Positions 23,896 through 31,286 of a stretch of 64,000 nucleotides of DNA are shown piece by piece. The stretch covers positions 408,017-472,016 of the forward strand of contig NZ_LGIQ01000011.1 of assembly GCF_001187725.1 (NCBI RefSeq). Direction: 5' to 3'. This stretch comes from Brevibacillus reuszeri. GTDB taxonomy: Bacteria; Bacillota; Bacilli; Brevibacillales; Brevibacillaceae. The notes under the pieces are model-generated. The model made no database searches and was not told the DNA's origin. It worked only from the letters and a program-made list of their open reading frames with translations. How positions within the stretch are numbered: the first letter of the stretch is position 1; each line of letters starts with the position of its first letter. Position numbers and translations under genes: made by a program.

Positions 23896-24321
23896 CTAAA
23901 CACCCTCAAGATGAACTTCTGTACTTACTAACCTTCTTATCTCTCCCCTTTTCCCCTTACTTACAACTCTCAATTTCTCACGACCATAATAATATTGTGC
24001 ATTCGTTGTGTTTTCGGGTGGTGCGTGCGTTACAATTAATAAAGCCTCAACATCTGCAAGCTTACGATCCGAGTATCTTTGCTTTTCAACGAACTCAAGT
24101 AAACCAACTCTCACCTGTAACTGACCTCTGATATTCCAAAGCCAGTCTCTTTTATGTTCTCTCATTCTTTGATAGAAACTTCTTGTTGTTTTTCCAATAT
24201 AGATCAGTTTCTCTTTACCGCCATAGACTCTATAGATTGCATAAATACCTTTTCTTAAGGAGATTTCGTACTGGTCAAATTCGTCCAAACTGTATGGACC
24301 ATACCAATTTACTGTTATCAT
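23896..24321 (-). CDS. GIY-YIG nuclease-family protein
   Basis: A 141-residue protein with the GIY-YIG core: GIYAIYRVYGGKEKLIYIGKTTRSFYQRMREHK covers the first strand (GIYAIY), the YIG strand with GKT, and the catalytic Arg region. A later Glu (DVEALLI) would bind metal. The ATG at 24321 was chosen; a TTG six bases upstream has better spacing to AGGAG. Such proteins in prophages are homing or DNA-processing nucleases. No DNA-binding domain is visible, so its target is unknown. Confidence 0.75.
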   Translation of the reverse strand: MITVNWYGPYSLDEFDQYEISLRKGIYAIYRVYGGKEKLIYIGKTTRSFYQRMREHKRDWLWNIRGQLQVRVGLLEFVEKQRYSDRKLADVEALLIVTHAPPENTTNAQYYYGREKLRVVSKGKRGEIRRLVSTEVHLEGV

Positions 24322-24379
24322 TTGCAAAGGAACCACTCCTGAAGGATATTTCCCTCAGATTATCACAATTTCTCTTTTG

Positions 24380-24742
24380 TTAAATTGCGATTCCTTTCAC
24401 CTTCAAGAAGGCTAGGCTGACCGCATGGGACACTGTTCCCGCGATTGGTGGTTTACCATCAATGCCACTAGGAACTCTCACCCACTCCTGAGAGGCTTCG
24501 CAGAACTTATAAGCTCGTCCCAAGTATCTACCTTCCCGAAAGTGCTCGAAATTGAGGTAAATGCCTTGCTTTTCTGCTTCCTCCACCAGTACACCAATGC
24601 CGCTCCAAGTCGTTGATGGTCTAAAATGCTTATCTTCAATGAATCTCGGCCCGTTATCAGTGAATTTTATCCAACCACCAATTCGTTCCATCCACCCCAA
24701 CGCCTCCGCCACTTTCGCATCCAACTCACGCCCTGCCTCCAT
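24380..24742 (-). CDS. Phage ABA-sandwich-like protein
   Basis: A 120-residue protein from an ATG at 24742 (site GGAGGTGGGC) that overlaps the stop of the upstream gene (TAATG). It begins MEAGRELDAKVAEALGW and ends with a SHAVSLAFLKV helix, the usual start and end of the small phage ABA-sandwich family, often found next to YopX-like genes. Function in phage biology is unknown. The longer frame to 24808 lies inside the neighbour gene and is rejected. Confidence 0.6.
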   Translation of the reverse strand: MEAGRELDAKVAEALGWMERIGGWIKFTDNGPRFIEDKHFRPSTTWSGIGVLVEEAEKQGIYLNFEHFREGRYLGRAYKFCEASQEWVRVPSGIDGKPPIAGTVSHAVSLAFLKVKGIAI

Positions 24743-25176
24743 TACTTGCCCACCTCCATCAGCTCGCGGTTCTCGTAGATGTTGCCGATGACTTCTAAGG
24801 TACCCCACTCATTCCACATTGGTACCGAACTAGTGCTGCGAACCAATTCTCCATCTTCGTCGTGTCCAAACACTGTAGCGAAGTAAAATCCTCCCCAGTA
24901 GTTGTGGAATCTCACTACACCGATTGCTCCGCGTTTATTTCTGGTGATATAGCCCTCATATATCTCTTTCCCGTTAATGTCACGATGGCCTACGTATTGT
25001 AGCCACTCAACATCCATCTCGTAGTCGTATCCATCTTCATCTTCCCTGGTTATATCCAGCAAAGCCAATCCGTTATAAGAAACGATGGCGTATTGCTCTT
25101 TGTCAAAGTTTGGGCCAATCATTATGTTTTGTTCTTTATCCCACGCCAGTAACTTCATCTCACGTCCTGCTTGCAT
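24742..25176 (-). CDS. YopX-like phage protein
   Basis: A 144-residue protein with the YopX pattern: KLLAWDKEQNIMI at the start, DVEWLQYVGHRDINGKEIYEGYI centrally (the conserved TGLxDxNGKEIYEGD motif), then VVRFHNYWGGFYF and LEVIGNIYENREL at the end. YopX proteins are common accessory proteins of Firmicute phages, function unknown. ATG at 25176 follows GGGAGGG. Confidence 0.8.
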   Translation of the reverse strand: MQAGREMKLLAWDKEQNIMIGPNFDKEQYAIVSYNGLALLDITREDEDGYDYEMDVEWLQYVGHRDINGKEIYEGYITRNKRGAIGVVRFHNYWGGFYFATVFGHDEDGELVRSTSSVPMWNEWGTLEVIGNIYENRELMEVGK

Positions 25177-25241
25177 CCCGTTACCCTCCCTGAGTGCATT
25201 CGTCAGAATTTGTTTCAGTCAATCGCGAAAACCTCGATAAT

Positions 25242-25270
25242 TTGAAAATGCATAATCCAAATGCTATAAT
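25242..25270 (+). promoter_or_regulatory. Sigma-A type promoter for a small plus-strand unit
   Basis: TTGAAA (25242-25247), a 17-bp spacer and TATAAT (25265-25270). It reads away from the YopX-like gene into the 48-aa ORF. Confidence 0.75.
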
Positions 25271-25353
25271 TTTTTTAGATCGAAGCGACAATGGAGACGC
25301 TCACTTTGAGCTGAGATGCGTCGATACTCAACAATTTGAGGAACGTGTTCCTT

Positions 25354-25500
25354 ATGTCAAGAAACACAACGACTGAAGACTGGTTCAAGCTGTGGAACCC
25401 AAAGTTCGGTGCAGAAGTAAAAGCTACTTTAAAATTTATCCCTCATTGGGAGCGACGCGGATTTATAGTAATCGGAAAGACTACTAGACCTGATTTGTAA
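25354..25500 (+). CDS. Hypothetical 48-aa protein
   Basis: An ORF of 48 codons (MSRNTTTEDWFKLWNPKFG...) between a good promoter and a strong terminator, which supports a real transcript. The GAGG upstream is 12 bases from the ATG, longer than ideal. The product is basic with Trp residues; no family recognised. Confidence 0.5.
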   Translation: MSRNTTTEDWFKLWNPKFGAEVKATLKFIPHWERRGFIVIGKTTRPDL

Positions 25501-25506
25501 GCAGAG

Positions 25507-25529
25507 GCAGCCTTTAGGCTGCTTTTTTT
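25507..25529 (+). terminator. Terminator of the small plus-strand unit
   Basis: A perfect 6-bp stem (GCAGCC/GGCTGC) with TTTA loop is followed by seven T residues. Confidence 0.9.
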
Positions 25530-25742
25530 ATTCAAGTAATGTTTTGTTAAATCAGCTTTTTGAAAACAGGATCACAGAAACTTATAACTTTAGTTAGCAG
25601 ACATTAAAACTGGGATGGTGTAACCTTACGTTTGCCCATTGTTAAACTATCTTTCTTATCTGTTGATGGAACGCCGTGTGCGATGAAAATCGCCCGCACG
25701 GTGTAGGCTCGAACGAAAACCCTCAAAAAGAGAAGGGAATAA

Positions 25743-26102
25743 GTCGAGAATAGCATTGATGAAACGCCAGCAGTTGGGACAATCACTCTTTTGAATGCGA
25801 GCATTTTACTGATTAGCTTCAATGAAGAATTATCAGATGATACTTTAACGATCAATGATATCAATCAGTTAATCACCCACATTAGCAATCAAAATGGAGC
25901 GAACCTCAAAAATCCTGCGATTAATCAAAGTATTGAATGGGATACTAGTAACCCCGGAAACCCTGTTCTTAAAATTCACATGGGTTATAACCCTGAAACA
26001 TGGCACACTGGATTTACTTATAAAGTCAAATTTGTTTCAGGTGCTGTAAAAGATATGAGTGGAAATATTACTTATGAAACGCCATTCAGTAGCGAATTTT
26101 AG
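25743..26102 (+). pseudogene. Remnant of an Ig-like (Big_5/SwmA-type) domain protein
   Basis: An open frame of about 119 codons without a usable start: the frame is closed by a stop just upstream and only a TTG lies at 25791. The C-terminus reads WHTGFTYKVKFVSGAVKDMSGN, followed by a few residues and a stop. That matches the end of bacterial Ig-like domains found in surface proteins. A clear terminator follows. It is best read as the 3' end of a larger gene left by recombination. The 170 bp before it hold no recognisable gene. Confidence 0.5.
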
Positions 26103-26116
26103 ACAGCCATCAACGG

Positions 26117-26144
26117 CCCTCGGGATATCCCGAGGGTATTTTTT
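26117..26144 (+). terminator. Strong intrinsic terminator
   Basis: A perfect 8-bp GC-rich stem (CCCTCGGG/CCCGAGGG) with ATAT loop is followed by TATTTTTT, 15 bp after the Ig-like remnant. Confidence 0.9.
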
Positions 26145-26196
26145 GTGTCGGGACTACGGCATTTAGAATCTCTTTTTTATCACATCGTGTGGTTTG

Positions 26197-26400
26197 TTAA
26201 GCAGACATATATTGCCTGTAGTTGCTGATGTACCCGCGAAATCTGTTTTCCATGCCTTTGAGCCAACCTCCACGCGGCCCTTTCTTTCCGAACTCAATTT
26301 TCATGACGTGAGGATCGGATGCATCAGCAGCACATAAGACCCATTCTTCCGACAGGTTGTAGGTTTCACGACCAATCCGTTCAATTTCTTTCCAATCCAT
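26197..26400 (-). CDS. Hypothetical phage protein
   Basis: A 67-residue protein from ATG at 26400 with GGAGGGAAGG upstream. Contains NLSEEWVLCAADASDPHVMKIEFGKKG; no family recognised. One of a run of small minus-strand genes expressed with the methyltransferases. Confidence 0.55.
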   Translation of the reverse strand: MDWKEIERIGRETYNLSEEWVLCAADASDPHVMKIEFGKKGPRGGWLKGMENRFRGYISNYRQYMSA

Positions 26401-26448
26401 AAATCCTTCCCTCCTATCTAACAATCGTGTGATGTGATAAAGTGTTTG

Positions 26449-26691
26449 CTAATTGAAATAGAATACGTTGTCTTCGAACGGAACTTCATTCATTCCGTTA
26501 AACATTGATGCCCCGAAAATCTGCATTATTTCCCATAGCTGAAAGTAGTTATATCCAAGTGGATCAGGAGAAATTTGAGTTTCAAGTTCCTTTCCGCTTA
26601 TGAACCGCCCGTAATGCATCTTAAGCACTTCCATCCCATATCCCGTCAACCGCACGCTGCACCGTTCATTCATGTTTACTGCTATCACCAT
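26449..26691 (-). CDS. Hypothetical phage protein
   Basis: An 80-residue protein with AGGAGGG close upstream of the ATG at 26691. Sequence pattern (NERCSVRLTGYGMEVLKMHYG, then YNYFQLWEIMQIFGASMF) is like small proteins seen in Firmicute prophage middle regions; helical. A second ATG at codon 7 is an alternative start. Function unknown. Confidence 0.6.
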   Translation of the reverse strand: MVIAVNMNERCSVRLTGYGMEVLKMHYGRFISGKELETQISPDPLGYNYFQLWEIMQIFGASMFNGMNEVPFEDNVFYFN

Positions 26692-26729
26692 CTATCCCTC
26701 CTTCTAATCAAAATTACCGAAGTGTTAAA

Positions 26730-27224
26730 TCAAGCTGAGATAAAGTTCCCATGCCTGTCGATTGCTTTGTATGAATGACCGTCTGTTCCTGCTCTAAAGA
26801 TCACGACTGCATTCGGAAATGGCGCGTTAATCTTACTGCCGCCAAACTTCAACCGATGCCTTATGAACCAAATTTCTCCCTGCATGCAGTACCTGTGCCA
26901 CCATTCTGAGCACGTTCTCGCTGGTACCAGGCAAACCACCGTGGCACCCTGCTGCGCTGCCTCGTATGCTTTCTGAACCCACTTGCTGATCTCTCTGCCG
27001 TAAGGTGGGTTCATCCAGCAGGTTCCTGTCCATTCCTGCTTTAGTCCGTCCTGATCCGGTGTGAAAAACTGCGGGCATTTTGCATTATCCGGTAGCGCGC
27101 AAACGTCAGTGGTGAAGCGAAATATTTCATTCAACTTATCGAACAGGTCCTGGGGCGTTTCCCAAACATTCGTAACCGTTTCTGGATTAAAGAAGACACC
27201 TTGGTTGAAATTCGTTTTGGACAT
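26730..27224 (-). CDS. Phage DNA N6-adenine methyltransferase
   Basis: A 164-residue protein of the phage Dam (PF05869-type) family. WETPQDLFDKLNEIF at 21-35, FTTDVCA, and the catalytic NPPY at 72-75 (WMNPPYG) are all present, and the C-terminus has PNAVVIFR. It methylates adenine N6 in an as yet unknown site. No partner restriction enzyme is nearby. This suggests it protects phage DNA or regulates it. Confidence 0.85.
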   Translation of the reverse strand: MSKTNFNQGVFFNPETVTNVWETPQDLFDKLNEIFRFTTDVCALPDNAKCPQFFTPDQDGLKQEWTGTCWMNPPYGREISKWVQKAYEAAQQGATVVCLVPARTCSEWWHRYCMQGEIWFIRHRLKFGGSKINAPFPNAVVIFRAGTDGHSYKAIDRHGNFISA

Positions 27225-27251
27225 TAGGATCTCGCCCCCTTTCTTCCCTAA

Positions 27252-27473
27252 CTATTGTGATAAATCCCCATTCACTTGGATGCCGATTGCTTTTCTCAAC
27301 GTTGTTAAAAACGGCTTGCTCAGCTTTTCTACATCCACTTTTCCGTAGCAGTCATCACACAATGGAATGCGAATTGCAATTTCTGATTGATCGTATACCT
27401 TGTAATTTCCGGTTTTCACATCGCAACCACGACATTTGCGCGACTCGCTGGAGAAGCTACTCCAAACTTTCAT
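27252..27473 (-). CDS. Hypothetical protein with two CxxC pairs
   Basis: A 73-residue protein. Cys pairs CRGC (14-17) and CDDC (39-42) suggest a zinc-binding knuckle. It lies directly upstream of the adenine methyltransferase in the same direction. No family recognised. Confidence 0.6.
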   Translation of the reverse strand: MKVWSSFSSESRKCRGCDVKTGNYKVYDQSEIAIRIPLCDDCYGKVDVEKLSKPFLTTLRKAIGIQVNGDLSQ

Positions 27474-27530
27474 ATCCCTATTTCCTCCCTACACATTTTG
27501 ATAAATTGCTCTTTATGAGAGTCCAAATAC

Positions 27531-27560
27531 TTGAGTTTATAAAGCGGAAAATGGTAATAT
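27531..27560 (+). promoter_or_regulatory. Promoter of the GNAT gene
   Basis: TTGAGT (27531-27536), an 18-bp spacer and TAATAT (27555-27560) on the plus strand, diverging from the minus-strand early genes. Confidence 0.6.
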
Positions 27561-27591
27561 TTTGATAATCAACACTTAGGGGGTGTCTCAA

Positions 27592-27615
27592 ATGAAGTTA
27601 TATCCTCAGACATAG
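27592..27615 (+). CDS. Seven-residue leader ORF (MKLYPQT) before the GNAT gene
   Basis: A seven-codon ORF has its own good ribosome site (AGGGGGTG, six bases before ATG). It ends 23 bp before the acetyltransferase start. Such leaders can control downstream translation or transcription. No alternative hairpins were proven here. Confidence 0.35.
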   Translation: MKLYPQT

Positions 27616-27638
27616 AAAAATTGAAAGCGAGGAGTTAT

Positions 27639-28049
27639 ATGTCATTTGAGATTAAAGAACGAACCCCTACTCATGAAGAGTTTCATCAATTGTGCGTTTC
27701 AGTTGGTTGGGAAAAGATGATGAATTTCAAAGTGATCCAAGACTCACTTGAAAATTCTTTGTATTCAGTTGTTGTACTCTTCGAAAGTAAAATAATTGGT
27801 ATGGGCCGAATTATCGGCGATGGGTACATTTATTTTTACCTTCAAGATATTGTTGTACTTCCGACGTTTCAAAAAATGGGGATTGGTACAATGATTATGG
27901 ACAAACTCATGTCCTATCTAAAAGAGAATGCTCCCGACCAAGCTTTCATTGGTCTCTTTTCTTCTACGGAAGGTAAGAAACTTTATGAGAAATACGAATT
28001 TAAGCAGTACCCTGCTTTAACAGGAATGTTTCGTGTTGCACCAATATAG
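27639..28049 (+). CDS. GNAT-family N-acetyltransferase
   Basis: A 136-residue protein from ATG at 27639 with GAGGAG upstream. The GNAT core is clear: SVVVLFESKIIGMGRIIGDG strands, YFYLQDIVVLPTFQKMGIGTMIMDKLM holding the acetyl-CoA loop (QxxGxG/A), and FSSTEGKKLYEKYEFKQYP at the end. Substrate unknown. It is a plus-strand, lysogen-expressible cargo gene with its own promoter and terminator inside the minus-strand early region, so probably a moron. Confidence 0.85.
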   Translation: MSFEIKERTPTHEEFHQLCVSVGWEKMMNFKVIQDSLENSLYSVVVLFESKIIGMGRIIGDGYIYFYLQDIVVLPTFQKMGIGTMIMDKLMSYLKENAPDQAFIGLFSSTEGKKLYEKYEFKQYPALTGMFRVAPI

Positions 28050-28061
28050 TAAGATGCAAGT

Positions 28062-28087
28062 CTCCTCCGATCCCGGGGGAGTTTTTA
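28062..28087 (+). terminator. Terminator of the GNAT gene
   Basis: A 7-bp stem (CTCCTCC/GGGGGAG, one wobble) is followed by TTTTTATTATTTT. Confidence 0.75.
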
Positions 28088-28205
28088 TTATTTTGCCTCA
28101 AGTTTCTTATCTCCCTGAGCATTGTGTTAAGTGAATCTATTACCAACATTTCCCCAAGATTTGTAGTAAGATCGAACTATATACAAATGTTGGGAGAGAG
28201 TTAAC

Positions 28206-28436
28206 ATGGCACTCATTCGCAATCTTGAAAAACGAGTTATTAATGCAAGAGTTCATGAAGAAGTGAAAGCAGACTACAACGTCGTTGTTCAAGATGGTCA
28301 AAAGTACATCCAAATCAATACATATGGTTCTGAGAACCGTCCTACCCAAAAGGTGAGTCAAACAATTCAGCTTAATGAAGATTCAGCGAGACAATTGCTT
28401 AAAATCATAAGGGCCGAATTAGGCGTTAGCCTGTAA
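28206..28436 (+). CDS. Small conserved protein of unknown function
   Basis: A 76-residue protein with TTGGGAGAGAG upstream of the ATG at 28206. The sequence (NLEKRVINARVHEEVKADYNVV, YIQINTYGSENR, KVSQTIQLNEDSARQLLKII) resembles a short family that recurs in mobile elements and near defence or modification genes in many bacteria; I recall this pattern but cannot check it. Its 3' end overlaps the convergent cytosine methyltransferase by 18 bp. It is on the lysogen-expressed strand. Confidence 0.65.
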   Translation: MALIRNLEKRVINARVHEEVKADYNVVVQDGQKYIQINTYGSENRPTQKVSQTIQLNEDSARQLLKIIRAELGVSL

Positions 28437-29363
28437 GCTTATTTGCTTTATCCCCCAAAGCACCGGGAACACTTGAGCAGGATTCACAGCGTTACCAAGC
28501 GCCTTCAAACGTGCTTCCCGGACTTTACTCTCCAAACCTGAAATTACGCGTGGTGGCTCCCAGTCATGCTGTTCTTCTCCTTTGGCTGCCGGCCATTTTA
28601 ATCTGTCCAACCAATCGGAAAGCCCATTAAGATCTCCACCCACTCTGGATTTAATTGACCACTTACTTCTGAAACGCACATCGATAGTTCCACTTGTTTC
28701 CCCTTCTCGATTCGGCGTTTTATACAAGGATTTGATAGGTTTCCTCTGTCTCGATTGTCTGAGGCATTTGGCGTCGGCCAAAACCCCTTCTTCCAATTCG
28801 ATATGTCCGTCCGCAGTGATCTGCTCTGTCCCCCTCCGTGGCTCCCAACTGCGTCTGCTGCGTTTGGAGTAGCCCACAACGAAGACCCTTTTTCTTTGGT
28901 GCGGGGCACCGACGGCTGCAGCTGGAATAACAAACGCCCTTGCGGTGTAACCCGCTTTGTCCATGTCAGCAAGCACAGTGTCGAGTCCCAAAGTGACGTG
29001 TCCATCAACATTTTCTCCAAGGACCCAAGTGGGCCTGAGTTCTCTGATAAGCCTAAGCATTTCTGGCCAGAGGTGACGGTCGTCTTCTTCGCCAAGGCGT
29101 TGCCCGGAATTACTGAAAGGCTGGCAAGGGTATCCTCCGCAAATAATGTCAATTGCTCGCTCATCACCTATGACCCCCTCTTCTATGAGCTGCTGCTTAT
29201 TGATTGTTCTCACATCATCAAATATTGGCACTCCTGGCCAATGCTTTTGTAAAACCTGCTGGCAAAACGGCTCTATCTCACAGAACGCTACCGTTTCTAT
29301 ACCGGCCCAATGAGCTGCTAAATCGATCCCGCCGATGCCAGCGAATAGTGATAGCATCCTCAT
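28419..29363 (-). CDS. DNA cytosine-5 methyltransferase
   Basis: A 314-residue protein started at ATG 29363 (GGGGGTGG upstream) that overlaps the stop of the D12 methyltransferase gene (ATGA). Motif I is LSLFAGIGGIDLA at 4-16, motif IV is GGYPCQPFS with the catalytic Cys at 80, motif VI is GENVDG at 116-121, and motif VIII is near VGAPHQRKRVFVV. Motif X is LKALGNAVNPAQV near the C-terminus. The variable target region is short. No restriction enzyme is nearby, so it is probably a solitary phage methylase. Confidence 0.9.
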   Translation of the reverse strand: MRMLSLFAGIGGIDLAAHWAGIETVAFCEIEPFCQQVLQKHWPGVPIFDDVRTINKQQLIEEGVIGDERAIDIICGGYPCQPFSNSGQRLGEEDDRHLWPEMLRLIRELRPTWVLGENVDGHVTLGLDTVLADMDKAGYTARAFVIPAAAVGAPHQRKRVFVVGYSKRSRRSWEPRRGTEQITADGHIELEEGVLADAKCLRQSRQRKPIKSLYKTPNREGETSGTIDVRFRSKWSIKSRVGGDLNGLSDWLDRLKWPAAKGEEQHDWEPPRVISGLESKVREARLKALGNAVNPAQVFPVLWGIKQISLQANA

Positions 29364-30181
29364 AGACTTTCCACCCCCGGCAGCGAGAAAATTGATTGCT
29401 GCCCGTGCTCTGCTGCCACTGGATTGATCCAGATTACTTCCGTTCTTCTTACACCAGCCTCTGCAGTAACTCCTATTGTCTTGCGCTCCCACTTCTTCAG
29501 CTTTTCATCGTAGAGAGGATGAGAGTAACCGGATATGATTGCAGGACCCGTATGTTTTTCCAGAACCTCCAGCAGTTCAATATGATCGTCTACCGTCATT
29601 TCATACTTGTACATCGGGCCTCGCCTGGTATCTAATAGGTAAGGAGGATCACAGTAAATCAACACATTTGAACGTCGATGCCTAGTGATAACCTTCGCCG
29701 CTGGTTGTTTTTCAATCTGCACTCCACTAAGGCGCTCTGCTGCAGCAATGATTTTATCTGGTAAGGTCGTCCACTCAATTGCCGGTGAGGAAGGGCGTGC
29801 TGCAAAGTCAATTACATGACGCCAATCCGTTTTTCGAGTGGTTTTTACCCATCTGGCCATCCAACATCTTGCCAAGAATCTACGAGCTCGTTCTAATGGG
29901 TCCTCTGAGTATTCATAAGCCCGGTTATATTCCTCCCGGGAGTAGGGTGTCCATCGTACCAAGTCAGCCAAATCCGCTTTCCTATCCCGAATAACCTCAA
30001 ACAGATTAACTATGTCATCATCTAGATCGTTCACTGTTTCGATTGGTGATCGCGGCTTGTTGAACAGAACTGCTCCGCTACCGAAATATGGTTCCAGATA
30101 TGTCTCATGCGCTGGCATGTTTTCAATAATCCATTGCGCGGTATTCCATTTGCTTCCTGGGTAGTGCAGGATTCGTGGCAT
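29360..30181 (-). CDS. D12-class DNA adenine methyltransferase
   Basis: A 273-residue protein from ATG at 30181 (GAGGTGAAA). It has HYPGSKW at 6-12, YLEPYFGSGAVLF at 28-40 (motif I), DDDIVNLFEVIRD and the catalytic DPPY at 178-181, and a late SGYSHPLYD. This is the Dam/D12 class alpha adenine methyltransferase. It is translationally coupled with the cytosine methyltransferase, making a two-enzyme modification cassette without an endonuclease. Confidence 0.9.
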   Translation of the reverse strand: MPRILHYPGSKWNTAQWIIENMPAHETYLEPYFGSGAVLFNKPRSPIETVNDLDDDIVNLFEVIRDRKADLADLVRWTPYSREEYNRAYEYSEDPLERARRFLARCWMARWVKTTRKTDWRHVIDFAARPSSPAIEWTTLPDKIIAAAERLSGVQIEKQPAAKVITRHRRSNVLIYCDPPYLLDTRRGPMYKYEMTVDDHIELLEVLEKHTGPAIISGYSHPLYDEKLKKWERKTIGVTAEAGVRRTEVIWINPVAAEHGQQSIFSLPGVESL

Positions 30182-30239
30182 TTTCACCTCGAATGCCTCC
30201 CTTCTGGATGCCAATTTAACTTAATTGAGCTTGTGTTAC

Positions 30240-30782
30240 CTATAGACTGAACTTGTCCACCGCATCATCCATCATGTCCTGGTTAATTCCGATGTAGCGA
30301 AGAGTGATGCTCGGATGCGAGTGATTGAAAATCATTTGGAGAGTCGCAATGTCCCGCGTACGTTGGTAGAAGTGATACCCAAAGGTTTTGCGTAATGTGT
30401 GTGTCCCGATGCTTGTTAGACCAATTTTCTTCGCTGCACCATTGATTATTTGGTATGCTCTGACTCTAGTAATTGGCTTGCTTGTCCGTTCTGAAGCAAA
30501 TAGGAATTCACTGTCATCCTTGTACTTGATATATTTGTCAACTTCTTTCCGCAGCTTGTCATTGATCAAGAATTGCTTCCTCTTACCCGTCTTCTTCTCC
30601 GCAATCAGAATGTGGCTCTTGTTTCTTACATCGCAAACCCGTAACGGTAATATATCCGAGATGCGCAGACCCGTATTTATCCCAAATACGAACATGAACC
30701 CATCTCGTGCAGACTGGAACTTCAAGACTTTTTTCATCTGCTTTAGCTTCTTCTTTCTACGGATTGGCTCAACGATATTCAT
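30240..30782 (-). CDS. Tyrosine recombinase, catalytic domain only
   Basis: A 180-residue protein holding the catalytic residues of XerC/XerD-type recombinases: Arg 40 (NTGLRISDIL), Lys near 64-67 (EKKTGK), His 128 and Arg 131 (HTLRKTF), His 154 (FNHSHPS) and Tyr 163 (LRYIGI). The usual N-terminal core-binding (SAM-like) domain is missing. Phage integration is probably done by the serine integrase, so this enzyme may resolve multimers or act at another site. It diverges from a small plus-strand gene. Confidence 0.8.
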   Translation of the reverse strand: MNIVEPIRRKKKLKQMKKVLKFQSARDGFMFVFGINTGLRISDILPLRVCDVRNKSHILIAEKKTGKRKQFLINDKLRKEVDKYIKYKDDSEFLFASERTSKPITRVRAYQIINGAAKKIGLTSIGTHTLRKTFGYHFYQRTRDIATLQMIFNHSHPSITLRYIGINQDMMDDAVDKFSL

Positions 30783-30831
30783 GCGATACCCTCCCAGGTG
30801 CGATATGATGTGGTAAAGGAGTGTGTTTCGT

Positions 30832-31050
30832 ATGGAAAAGTCGTTTTACTATTCGGTCAACTGGGGAGAAATTAGCTATCTGAAAGATGCTTTAGATGCT
30901 ATCGAGGTGCCTTACTTGATTGAGCAGCCATCGGACCGTTTGCAGCTGTCTCCCGGCGAAGTTGCTATCGTTTTTCCTGACTTGAATGTGCGTGTCTATA
31001 ACCATGTACGTGAGCTTTTCAACGGTCACGGGCTACGCTACCCGGAGTAG
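30832..31050 (+). CDS. Hypothetical phage protein
   Basis: A 72-residue protein from ATG at 30832, nine bases after AAAGGAG; a GTG at 30823 overlaps that site and is rejected. Compact, mixed alpha/beta (SFYYSVNWGEISYLKDALDAI, PGEVAIVFPDLNVRVYNHV). Divergent from the tyrosine recombinase and convergent with the next minus-strand gene, overlapping it by 13 bp. Function unknown. Confidence 0.6.
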   Translation: MEKSFYYSVNWGEISYLKDALDAIEVPYLIEQPSDRLQLSPGEVAIVFPDLNVRVYNHVRELFNGHGLRYPE

Positions 31051-31262
31051 CTCGTTTTCCGCATCGCTTTCTCAACCGTGATATTAATCCCAACAATCCT
31101 ATCTTTTGGTTGAGGCTTCGGCAGTGATTCTAGTCTGGCTCGTTCTTCCTCTGTCATTGGCCTTGTAATACACTCACTCACAAGTGGGTTTATGTGTTCA
31201 TCTCTTTTTCTTGCTCTCATATCCGTACCATATCTATTTGGGGTACGTATTGCTCTGCTCAT
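31038..31262 (-). CDS. Hypothetical phage protein
   Basis: A 74-residue, basic protein from ATG at 31262 (GGGG upstream at moderate distance). Contains TRPMTEEERARLESLPKP, a pattern like linker helices; no family recognised. Lies between RecU and the recombinase genes. Confidence 0.5.
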   Translation of the reverse strand: MSRAIRTPNRYGTDMRARKRDEHINPLVSECITRPMTEEERARLESLPKPQPKDRIVGINITVEKAMRKTSYSG

Positions 31263-31286
31263 CTTCCACACTTCCCCTCTCTGCTC

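Noticed and set aside
25194..25376. 60-codon plus-strand ORF started by GTG
   Set aside because: It has no ribosome site and contains a complete sigma-A promoter (25242-25270) inside its frame, so its 5' part is probably not transcribed.
25604..25864. 86-codon minus-strand ORF near the Ig-like remnant
   Set aside because: No ribosome site, low-complexity hydrophobic product, and partly antisense to the recognisable Ig-like frame.
28598..29167. 189-codon minus-strand ORF inside the cytosine methyltransferase gene
   Set aside because: It reads Dcm DNA in a shifted frame with no ribosome site; the Dcm frame carries all the catalytic motifs.
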